This document shows, one piece after another, positions 13,525 through 24,900 of a stretch of DNA of 64,000 bases. The stretch comes from Paragordius varius (Eukaryota > Nematomorpha). The stretch lies in NCBI GenBank assembly GCA_964247055.1, contig OZ176053.1:6820001-6884000 (forward strand), in the 5' to 3' direction. The translations under genes and the position numbers were made by a program. The first letter of the stretch is position 1, and the number at the start of each line of letters is the position of its first letter. Under the pieces are notes generated by a model. The model did no database searches and had not been told where the DNA came from. It saw nothing but the letters and a program-made list of their open reading frames with translations.

Positions 13525-14044
13525 TTAACAATATATGCTATAATTATATGTGAAGTAAGCATACATATAAAAATCCAGTATTCCTGTCGGTATCTTCAAT
13601 TTAAAATTTGAATGAAATTTCAAATCAACTTATAAAATTAGACTTCAATGATTTCAACGAATAATGTTTTTTTATAAAGTTGGTCAATCAATATATTTTC
13701 AGTTTCAAGAAGAAAAATTAAGGCTTATTTTTTTCACGTTTATTAAGCAAAATCTAATTTTTTAAATATATATCAAGTACAAATGGTTGCAATATATGAA
13801 AAAAATAATAAGTAACGTAGGACAGCAAATATTACAAAAAAGAAAACTTATCAAAATGGTAAATATTTAGTAAGCTACTTTAAATTAACCTTTTCTCGAT
13901 TAAAAATAATTTGATTTTCGTTTCCAACCGATTCCACATTTTAGTTCCTGAATTTTTATAGTCATAATTAAAGATATAAAATTAATAATTAAAAATTTGT
14001 TTTATAGCCTATTAAATTTAATATATATTTGTTAAAAAATTATG

Positions 14045-14047
<3 letters not shown>

Positions 14048-14086
<39 letters not shown>
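14048..14086. repeat. TA microsatellite at inner end of left arm
   Basis: About 19 uninterrupted AT units. Homology to the right arm stops here. The equivalent right boundary at 17813-17832 is also a TA tract at the end of a palindromic element, so both arm ends meet the loop at TA repeats. Confidence 0.9.
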
Positions 14087-14090
<4 letters not shown>

Positions 14091-14104
14091 TTGGAATATT
14101 TAAC

Positions 14105-14400
14105 TTCTCACCCCTTATGTTTTATTGAAAAGAAAATCGGTTTGTTAACTATCCTATAAGCTATATAGTGTTATTGGTTCTTTGACAAAGTAGACAAAAA
14201 GATCTAAAATCGTTCAAAACATAATAGATATTTGATGAAAGCAGAATAAAAACTAAATATTAATAAACAAATGTTTTTATTTTGCTGCTCTTTATTTAAA
14301 ACTAATTATTTAATGAAATATAATTACATAAAATTATTTCAAAAAGAATTTTATATTTTGGTAATCATAACTTTTATTTAGCTTTAAGTTGGCTGTCATA
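14105..14400 (+). repeat. Copy of gene 3 upstream region within the palindrome loop
   Basis: 14105-14175 matches the complement of about 59820-59885, and 14160-14400 matches the complement of about 58890-59127, in the same order and orientation relative to the M13 coding sense. The hAT MITE at 59128-59822 interrupts the gene 3 version and is absent here. Together with the orphan exon 6 downstream, this marks the footprint of a lost gene-3-like paralogue. Confidence 0.72.
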
Positions 14401-14923
14401 CTCATTAGACATATTAAATTCAATAATAAGATAATTTCAATAAATGAACATAAATTTTATATATGCAGATTAGAAACGCAAGCGTGTATGCCAAATCAAA
14501 AGATTACCAAAATGTAAATGACTTATTGAACGATTTTCAAAAGTAAACCATCTGTTGCAAAACAAAAATTACAATAGGATCTGTAATAATGTTTTTATAT
14601 TTGTTTTTGCTTTACCTGCAATTAAGCTTTTATTTCTAATATTTTAATTATCCCTATAATCAGAATTACTCACTAAAAACTAAAAATGGGTAGACATATT
14701 TTGATTTAAAATTATTTTCAATTTTAAACGTTAATGTTAACAAATTAAAAGTAATGTTTTATATACAGTAAAATAATATAGACTTCCTATAAGGCGACAT
14801 TTTTTTGTTTTTTGAATATATCCTATTGGGTAAATAAGTAAAAATTTGGCAACACACCCAATTATATATTTTACAATTATAATAGGTAATAATAATTTTA
14901 ATTTTCACTGTATTTGACACTAT

Positions 14924-15152
14924 AACGTTGTACATCTACCTTATATACAATCATTTGCTCTCAAATTTACATTATATTCACACAAACACTTCCATGTATT
15001 TCCAAGACTTGGTTTGCCCATACATTAATGGCTGTTTTGAAAGGAGTGAGGAGCCTAATTACTGTTATTTAAATACGCAATCGCGTTTTCCCGAAGTCTA
15101 CAATGATATTGCTTATAAAATTTTAGCCAGGTCTAATGATGAGTTACGAGAG
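14924..15152 (+). pseudogene. Orphan exon 6 of a lost M13 peptidase gene
   Basis: A 229 nt block encodes 76 residues that align throughout with exon 6 of the three M13 genes: LYIYLIYNHL, then YFQDLVCPYINGC, PNYCYLNTQSRFPEVY and NDIAYKILARS. The three cysteines are kept and the downstream donor (gtaaaa) is good. There is no AG acceptor directly before it (gacactat precedes the coding block), so normal splicing in is doubtful. No flanking exons 5 or 7 were found in the loop. Upstream at 14105-14400 lies sequence matching the region upstream of gene 3. It therefore reads as what remains of a gene-3-like paralogue after deletion. It is clearly diverged from exon 6 of both arms, so it is not debris from the inverted duplication itself. 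Confidence 0.8.
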
Positions 15153-15861
15153 GTAAAATATAACCAATTGATGTAGTCTATATAATTTTAGGTAAATATT
15201 ACATATTCAAAATAAATTAGAGTTGATTTTACCGGTCTAATGGTGTAACTTTTTAGTTATTTATGGGCCTACCGGATCAGTATTATGGAGATGTTTTAAC
15301 TACCTAAAAAACAAATCCAATCCTTGCTTTTAAATGTCAAAAATCAATATATTAATTTTTTTCTATTGATTTTAACATTATACCATTATTATTATACACG
15401 TGATAAATATAGGTTTAAAACTTTGGCTTGGTTTTTATTTTAAAAACAATCATGGTCAGTTTGTTTATAACACACAACCCTATTCCGTTTGGTATTGTAG
15501 CCTTTTTGAATGTTCTACGCATGAAATAAATTATATAGCTTTTTTATTTATTATCGAATAGATTGATAACATATTTGATCTAATACGAAAGGAAACCATC
15601 TACACAATTATAAAAAGTGACAATTTTCCACAAACTATCAAAGCTTGAATAGTGGAAAAGGTAGCCTAATTTGTATTGTTTTAATATATTGTTTTGCAAT
15701 AAACACAAAGAAAAATTAACACTTAAACACAAATCATTTTCATGTGTCCTTCCAATACAAATGGGGCTTGTTTAATTTTAATATTTTACAAAGTGTGTAA
15801 TATATTGAATCGATTGTAAAAATTTCTACCTATATTACATTAATTGATGTACCAAAATTTA

Positions 15862-16557
15862 AAAAAATAACCCAAATTCTATTTTTAGCTTTATACTAAC
15901 AAGTAGATGGCGTTTTCCGCTAAAAAATTTGTGATTTCCTAAGTCTGTTTTGTGACAAATTGATATTTGTATTGTGATTTGTACGGATTTGGTTGATATT
16001 CCACTAATTTCAAATCCTATTTTGCATATATTATATACTTTATAATTCCTACTCATGTAAAAATCCAAAATAAAACAGTATAAATTTTTTATATTATCAT
16101 AAACCAGATGACAAACAATGCAAAAATAAAAAACAATATTTTTGGATTTATTTTGATATATAAGTATTTTTTACTTATGAATGTTAAGATTATAATAGTG
16201 AGTTTAGGTAGTATATAAAAAAATTATTTTAATATAGTTTCATATAATTTTTTTGTTTTTTAATTGTGATAAAAGAAAAACACCATCTTTTGAGCTATAA
16301 TTTTATAGAAACCCTAACTATATGATTTTATTTATATATTGAAAATATATCTTAAAATGATAATATACCATAACAATTATATCATTATAATAATCCTTAA
16401 TTTTCACTTTTTCGATTTAGATTTTCTCTCAATATTTCAAAAACTAGGTTGTCAACAAATAATAGTTTTTGCGGCAAATGAATTCACTGGTCATAAGCTA
16501 TCTCATGAAAAAAAGATTTTCGTTAAATTGAAATCACCCTCTTTTTTGTACACAGTA
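15862..16557. mobile_element. Half copy of the palindromic TA element
   Basis: The sequence from the element centre to one end (ccctcttttttgtacacagt) is present, related to the right half of 4271-5465. The other half is missing. It abuts the next copy through a tatatata tract, so the three half units 15862-17813 alternate in orientation. Confidence 0.7.
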
Positions 16558-16565
16558 TATATATA

Positions 16566-17813
16566 CACTGTGCGTAAAAAAAATTTTAACGAAAAATTTT
16601 TTTTTTATGAGATAGCTTATGACCAGCGTATTCATTTGGCGCAAAATATTTATTTGTTAACAACCTAGTTTTTGAAATACTGAGAGAAAATCAAAATCGG
16701 GCAAAAAGTGAAAATTTGGAAAATTCAAAAAATAATGATAAAATCTGAAATATTATCGTTTATTATCATTGTAGGAGATATTTTCAATATATAAATAGCC
16801 TAAAATTATATAGTTGGGATTTCTATAAAATTTCAGGTCAAAAGATGGCGTTTTTCTTTTATTACACTTAAAAGAGAAAAAAATTTAATTAAACTATATT
16901 AAAATAATTTTTTTAATTATTTATTACCTAAACTCACTATTAAAATCTTAACATTCATATTTTATTCAGTCAAATAAACTTCTATATCAAAATAAAACCA
17001 AAAATATTGTTTTATAATTTTGCATTTTTTTGTCATCTTGTTTATGAGTGTATAAAAAATTTTATACTGGTTTATTTTGGATTCTTACATGAGTGGGAAT
17101 TACTAAGTGTATAATTAATGTATAGGATTAAAAATTAGTGGAATATCAACCAACAATCCGTACAAATCCCAATACAAATATTTATTTGTCATAAAACAGA
17201 CTTGTTACCGGAAATTGTAAGGATTGTTGGTTGATATTCCACTACTTTTAAATCCTATTTTGCATAAATTATAAACTTAATAATTCATAATCATGTAAAA
17301 ATTTAAAATAAAACAGTATAAAGTTTTAATATATTCATAAACCAGATGACAAAAAAAATGCAAAAATAAAAAACAAAATTTTGTGTTTTATTAATGTAGA
17401 GGTTTATTTTCCTGAATAAAATATGAATGTTAAGATTTTAATAGTGAGTTTAGGTAGTAAAAATTAAAAATTACTTTAATATAGTTTCATTAATTTTTTT
17501 TTGTCTTGTAAGTGTGATAAAAGAAAAACGCCATCTTTTGACCTGAAATTATATAGAAACCCTAACTATATGATTTGCTATTTATATATTGAAAATATCT
17601 AAAATGATAATAAACGATAATATTTCAGTTATCATTATTTTTTGAATTATCCAAATTTTCACTTTTTGCCCGATTTTGATTTTCTATGAATATTTCAAAA
17701 ACTAGGTTGTAAACAAATAAATATTTTGCGACAAATGAATACGCTGGTCATAAGCTATCTCATGAAAAAAAAATTTTCGTTAAATCAAAATGACCCTCTT
17801 TTTTGTACACAGT
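16566..17813. mobile_element. Complete palindromic TA element in the loop
   Basis: It begins cactgtgcgtaaaaaaaat and ends with the inverted form ttttttgtacacagt, about 1.25 kb, with both halves complementary (for example the 'cgccatctttt' type motif near 16840 and 17530 in opposite senses). TA-rich flanks on both sides. No coding capacity. Its right end coincides with the inner end of the right arm. Confidence 0.75.
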
Positions 17814-18347
17814 ATATATATATATATATACTCTTCATAATTTTTCAACAAATATATATTAAATTTAATAGGCTATAAAACAAATTTTCAATTATTGATT
17901 TTATATCTTTAATTTTTATAAAAATTCAGGATCTGAGAATCTGTTGGAAACGAAAATCAGATGGTTTTTATTTGAGAAAAAGTTTAAGTTAATGTAGCTT
18001 ACTAAATTATTACCATTTTGATAAGCTTTTTTCTTTTTTGTAATATTTGCTTGTCCTATGTTAATTTTTTTTTCATATATTGCAACCATTTGTACTTGAT
18101 ATATATTTAAAAAATTAGATTTTGCTTAATAAACGTGAAAAAAATAAGCCTTAATTTTTCTTCTTGAAACTGAAAATATATTGATTGACCAACTTGATAA
18201 AAAAACATTATTCGTTGAAATCATTGAAGTCTAATTTTATAAGTTGATTTGAAATTTCATTCAAATTTTAAATTGAAGATACCGACAGGAATACTGGATT
18301 TTTATATGTATGCTTACTTCACATATAATTATAGCATATATTGTTAA

Positions 18348-18365
18348 AACTGTACATATACAGTT
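18348..18365. promoter_or_regulatory. 18 bp dyad upstream of right M13 gene
   Basis: Mirror of 13507-13524, about 570 bp upstream of the start codon of the right M13 gene. No known factor site recognised. Confidence 0.3.
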
Positions 18366-18936
18366 CTCATAAAAATATATTTGGCTTTTTGTCAAACACA
18401 CTTTTTATGTTTAAATTTTCTATGATTGAAAGGGGAGCGTGCTATTAAAAACCAAAATTTTTTGATTCTTGAATAAAATAAACATAAGATATAGGTTGTT
18501 TTTATGAATATTTATCATGTGGGAATGTATTCGAATTCAATCTAAAAAACCAAAAATTTAATTTCATCAGAGTTTTATATTTATGACACCATTTTTTAAA
18601 TCATAAATAACTCGTTTTCCTTACCCTTATGGCATCTTTCTACATAATAAAAATTATATCATTTAAGAAAAAGTATGATTTTTTTTGGAAATCCATTTTG
18701 CCTAAAGGCAAAATTGTTTTAGTTAAATAAACTATAATTTTTTACATTAAAATGCCCTAGCTAATCGTAAAAGGTTTAACTGATTTCGAATGAACGAAAA
18801 TTTAACTACACATAATTATTTTTTAAAAAATCATAAGACCTTTTCTTAGAATACCTTAGGTATTTTACTATAAAAACATTGATTCAAATTTAAAAAGTAA
18901 TTTAAAATTTCTTTTTATCATTAAATATTAAAATAA

Positions 18937-21900
18937 ATGACCGATTCAATCTTGAATAGATTTATTCGTTATAATTACATTTTCTCCATTATATACTATT
19001 TGGCATTTGTTGAAAAAATACCAGGTAATTTTTTAAAGGTTTTTATATTATATAATAAATAATATATCTATCTATCTTACATTTATCACACCAATCTAAT
19101 TTGCAATTTTTTTATATTTTTCAGGTCTTTTGTCATTACCATCACAATTGGGAACAATCGCCAACCCATGTGTAAATTTTCATGATTATAGTTGCAAAGA
19201 TTTCGATTACAACTTTTCTCCTGGTGAAAAAAGCGGAGATCAATTTACTAAAATAGCTAAGAGTATTAACAAGGATGTTTTTGGTAATATTTTTATACGA
19301 ATTTGGGATAAAAATCTCTTATCTTAGTTATATTTAAATGCATATCATATCATTCATTAAGTTTTATATGATATTACCACAAATGATAGATTATTTGGTT
19401 AACAAACATGAAAATGACCGGAACCCCTTTGAAAAATTGATGCATACTTTTTATCGATCATGTCAAACTCGAAAATGGCAAACTAGACGACCTATAAATT
19501 ATGCAGATATTTTTAAATCATTTGAGTTATACCCGGAAACTAAACCTGTTTTCACCCGTTCCTCCAAAAATAATACAAATTCCTTCAATCTGGCTCTTAA
19601 TCTTGATATGTGGCTTAATGGTCAACAAAAAAGACACAATAATAATAATAATAATCTGATTATAAATACAAATGTTAAGGAGGTTATTGTTGAAAAACTT
19701 ATAGGCCAATTTGAAACATTGATTGGGACATTATCTTTAAAATACCCAAAACTTCATATGTCTGAGCCCAAATTTTTTGCCGATTCTACCATTATGAAGA
19801 ATTACAAAGCATATCTCACCAGTCTTCTATCACCATTGGGCTTCACCTCAATCGACGCAAAATCAATAATAGATTTGGAACGGGAACATTCTATGGTATC
19901 CATTTTCAAAAGTGTAAAGGGATAATAGTATTACGCAATAAATGAGATGGATAAGTTTAATTTGTTAAAACATCCCTAAGAATTTCTCCCCCTATCGCTA
20001 ATAAGTTCAATATATTTTTCTTTCAACTTTCCAAGGTCACCTTAAACTAAGCTCAGGGGGTGTTTAGCACAAATATCTTCGCGGCTGCTTTGATAATTTT
20101 TGGGTTTAATTTTTTTGCAAATTTTAGATGCTGGCATATTTTCTAAATAATCGTAAATTGATTGAAAACAAATTTTTATTTTTTTAAACATTTTTAGATC
20201 ACTTTTCCATACCCAAAAAAGCGGGTCGTACCTCCCTGAATTTAATTATTTATATTTAGGTAATTTGTTATATCCCCATAATAACCATACATAATATATG
20301 GTCAAAAAGTTATTATAAAATGCACATTACTCATCGAATAGATGAAAAAAATTTAAAATAAAAAAGCACATTAAGTGTTATAAAAAATAATTGCCCAATC
20401 GCGTTTAATATTGACTTGGTCATCATTTTGTTCAATTTTAGATATCATTCTCATAATTGTTGTAATCTTTTAGATTAGAAAGGCCACCGTATATGATGAA
20501 TCGAAAAATTACAAAAAAGCCCTCAGTTTTATCCGAGATTTTCCTCTGGTTTGATAATATTATAAGAAAAACGGGATAATTAATATTAACCATGAAATTT
20601 GTAATATATTGTTTCCTCTAATTTTCTTATTTTATAATTTTTTAGTTTCAGTCATACTTGGATGATATAAACCGTTTCAATATTTCATCTATTGAAGTTC
20701 CCATCAGATATCTAACCAAGATCCATCATTTGCTTCAGAATAAATATTTAAGTAGCTGGTCTGGAATAAGGTTTAGTCTTATGCTATTTTCGATTGTAAC
20801 ATATATTTTAAATATAGTGTTTGTTGAATTTAAAAAAGTCTAAAGCATATCAACACATATGCATTCTTAAAATTTTTTAATTTAACTATATTTAAGTATA
20901 TGAGCATATTACATAATATACAAAGTCAGTTTCGACGGAATCTAAAACCATCTACTAATATAATAAAATATAGGGTTTTTCTCAGCGGTTATAAATGCAC
21001 CTTCATGACCGTGCTCTAGGCTTATCAAAATAACTTGTTATATTTCACAATGTAATAATTATCGCGGATATAAAAAAAGTAGTGGTAAAAAATTTAAAAT
21101 AATAAGTCAGATTTTGAATTAATAATTATTCATAAATTTTCTGTATTCGAAACTCTTACATTAATAATATAAGATCGCTCTATCTTAATTTGCATATGGT
21201 TATATAAAATTTCTTTAGTCACAAAATATATTTCTCATTATGGTTTGTATTAACTCCATAATCATAAGCAGTTAGACCGGCATATTTGCATATTGATTAA
21301 TTGTTATTAGAACTATGTACCTCTACCTTATTTACAATCATTTGATACTTAATACACGGTATGTCCAAACAAAAAACTCTCAATACTATCAAGATTTGAT
21401 TTGCCCATACATTAACGCATGTACTGAAATTAGCGAACATCCACATTATTGTAATTATGTAACAGAAAACCATTTTCCAGATATCTTTATAAATATAGCC
21501 TATCAAGTCCTTAATTCAAAGAATCAAATAGTTCAAGTAATACACACATTTTTTACTATTGTTTTGACCAGCGATTTTTAAACTGCGGCCTACGGGACGC
21601 GTGCGGGGCCCTTTTTTAATTTTTGATGTACCTATTTGGAAAATATGTGCATAAACAGCTATGAAAATTTTATCGGTATCATGGCCTTTGAGACAATAAA
21701 AATATTTTTTTGGCCCTTTAAAATTTTTTAGGGAGCAACCCTGATTTAAACTATCGTATCTGTTAATTACATATATTATAGTTTACCTTTGTTAATTATC
21801 ACACAGTACTTAACTAATATCTTTTAATTGGACTTAGGTCAATCAATTATTTAACGCTTTAAGAAGGGAGGTCATGCACACGATAAATGAAAGTATCCAT

Positions 21901-24900
21901 TTGCCTCCGTCCATTCAAGGAAAAATATTAAACAAGGTTTACACATATTTTTCGATTGCGATATTAATTGATTTATTTTAATCTAAGCTCTCATGGTTGT
22001 TAATACAACCCTAACTTTAATACAAATTTTAAGCAAACATATTCTTATAAAGTCCACACAAAAAATAACAAATTCTAAAAACATTAAATATCTTATAATG
22101 GTATTTTTCTCACAAGTCATCATTTAAACAGTCATTCATAGCTTTAAACTGGAACTGAAATGTGAATCTTCTTGAAACCGTTTTAAAACCAAACAATTGG
22201 ATATCGCTTATGAAATGTTTTTGAAAGGAACGTGGTTTCAAGGATTTCAAAAACTTTTCATATATTTTAATGATCATTTATAGTTTTGATACCATTTTAA
22301 ACTTATATATGGATATGATTTTTATTTACAGTAATTTGAAGAAAGGTAGCCTGTGATAAATTACTGTAGCTCATTTTAAAAATTTGAATTTGGTCACATT
22401 AACGAATTAAACATAGCAATTCGGTAGATACCTTTATTAGCCTTCATTTTAATTAAAATAAAACGATTCCGATTTTGGCAAAGCTTATCAATGTCGTAGT
22501 GATCCCAAAAAACATCACTCATAATTTGTAAAATGATCCGTTTGTACACTTGGGAGAACTGTATAGCGTCATATGAGAGAAATGAATGCAAAAAATGAAA
22601 AATACCAAATATTTTAAATAGCTTTTTAAACATTAAGTACCCCTAATTGTCATATTTATGATGATAATATTAATAAGAATGATATAAACTGAATAACTTC
22701 AGTGATAATGTTAAAAATAAATGTCTTTGAAGTTTTGATGGATTTTGAAAAGAGAATTATTTAAAATGTTATAAATATTATTTAATGAGCTTTATATTAG
22801 AACCTTATAATTTTATAAATGATATACTATACTTATGGAAATCAATTAATATTTTTTCGCTCTACCAACAGGTAAGATATAAAATCGTTTGAATAATTTA
22901 CTTTGATTGATTCAATAGTAAAACAAAACCAATTTTAAAGCTTTTAATATTTCCACCGCTCCTTTGTTTATCTATCCGGAGGTATAGGTCAGTAAAAAAA
23001 CTTTAGCGTTTACTCTATTATTAGTTATACTAACAGAGTACCCCGATTTACATTTTACGTTTCTAAATTTTTCTAAATGAATTACTCATTTTTTGGATTT
23101 TGAAAACAGCGTATTCATAAATTTGGGTTTTTCAAACAAAATATATTTATAGATAATATTTTTATTTCAATTAAATTTGAAACATTCTATTAAGATTGGT
23201 TTTCACAATATATTATATATATATATATATCAAACAGTAGTCATAGGTTATGGCATTATATTAATATTTTTAATAATGTGCCATCAAAATGTATTTTTTT
23301 CCGACGGAAAAATAGAATCTTTTTATTGCTTTTTTACTGGATAATGAATAATAAACATTTCTAACCTTAAATTTTACACAGCTCAATTCTATAAAACTTG
23401 AAACGTTTCCAAAATTCTCGGTACATAATCAAAAGGCCAAAAGGATGAAATACGAAAAGGTTAAATATTTTTCAAATATATCATATACATTTTGACATTT
23501 TTTATTGTAACATTTGATGAGAGTTAAAAATATATACTGTTTGTTTGAAGTATTCATGCTTCCTAAATTATCAAAAAATGAACATCGGCATAACCATTTT
23601 TTATCATTCTATAAGTCCTCTTTGACAAGTGATTTGCTAGTAAACGGCAAAAAAAATGTTATTAATAGTATATTATATTAAGTTATTAATAACTAACTCA
23701 ATATATGGTCTAATATATATATATATATATATATATTGGTGAATTTAATTAATTACAGCCAATTATTTTTTATTAAATATGAGATTTATGCCCAAAACGC
23801 TCGCTTAGCCAGAATCATTTTCAAAATATTTGTTAAATTACTAAAAGGATAAAGTATTTCGTAATAATTTCAATTTTATATGTTCTAATCGTATTTAAGA
23901 TCATATGAAAGAGTATATATTGATAGTAAACATTTATTAATAGCATTCCAATTATAATTATACTAGATTAACCTTCGAATAAATGACTACGATTACAACA
24001 TCCAAATATTGAGAAAATCGTAAGTTTTTATAATTATACTAAAATGTAAGGTATTTATTATAATAACATATTGATAGGTGAAACATTTTTTTTTATCATT
24101 TTATACCTAATTATCATTATGGGATCAAAATTCAGAAGTAGTGCCTATACGAGTACAAGCTTAAATATAATAATGTAAACAAATTTTATGTACAGTATTG
24201 GAACTAATTTATGATTTTTGGAAGTTTGATTTGATGAAAGGCCGGTAGTTGTTTTGAACGTTCCTTATAAAAAAATATTAATGGGTATAGACTTCTTTCT
24301 AAAAACAGGCAGGACCCTTTTGTGATATTTCTTTATTTGGCTTGAAAAATGCATTTTTCGTTAAATTGATAGAGTTGATAATATATTTTTATATTAATTA
24401 CAGTTTTGCCTATCGATTCCTATAAGATTCATATACCTTCAAAAGTCTTGTTTTCAACTTGCAATATATTAAATAAGTTTAATTTAAGAATCTAAAACGT
24501 GAAAATATACAGACAAAACGGAAAAACATAGAGAATTTTTTTTATAAGACAACAATACTTTTTTTAATTATTTAATTTTAATTATAAAAATATTATTAAT
24601 TGTAATACTAATTTGCTTCTCTATTTCATACATTACATTTCACAAAATGGTTTATACATAAAAAACTCGGGTTTAGAAGACTACAGAGATTTCCTGAAAA
24701 AAATTTGTCTTTGCGTGTTTACATTTCCTGTATAATTTCAATATTTATTGTGCTATTTTGCTTTTAATATTTGTAAATGATTGTTTAAATATTTCTCACT
24801 CTCTTAATCCTTAGGATACCAACAGTTGATACGAACGACTTATGTAGTGCATTTTACGAACGCAACACAAACAAAATCGGTATTTGCTTAAATAGATTTT

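Larger units (their letters stand above)
7476..13806. repeat. Near-identical block of the inverted duplication, left copy
   Basis: Paired with 18066-24396 with no indel. By eye I found only four single-base differences (11404/20468, 11619/20253, 13015/18857, 13676/18196). It spans the upstream region and exons 1-8 of the M13 gene. Identity falls abruptly at both ends: at 7476 inside intron 8, and near 13806 upstream of the gene. The pattern fits a gene-conversion tract or a very recent local homogenisation inside older arms. Confidence 0.88.
1..14046. repeat. Left arm of about 30 kb inverted duplication
   Basis: The whole stretch is found again, inverted, at about 17833-30100. Base 31 onward (tgtaggtactgtaaaatctt) matches the complement at about 30080. 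All left gene exons pair with right gene exons. In 7476-13806 the coordinates of paired bases sum exactly to 31872, meaning no indels. Outside that block there are many substitutions and indels, including a hAT at 691-1919 and a palindromic element at 4271-5465 found only here. The duplication continues left of base 1. Confidence 0.92.
18066..24396. repeat. Near-identical block of the inverted duplication, right copy
   Basis: Inverted partner of 7476-13806 (coordinate sum 31872 throughout). It covers about 870 bp upstream of the right gene start and exons 1-8. At 24396-24420 the match to the left arm drops suddenly, and paired positions further out show frequent substitutions. Confidence 0.88.
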
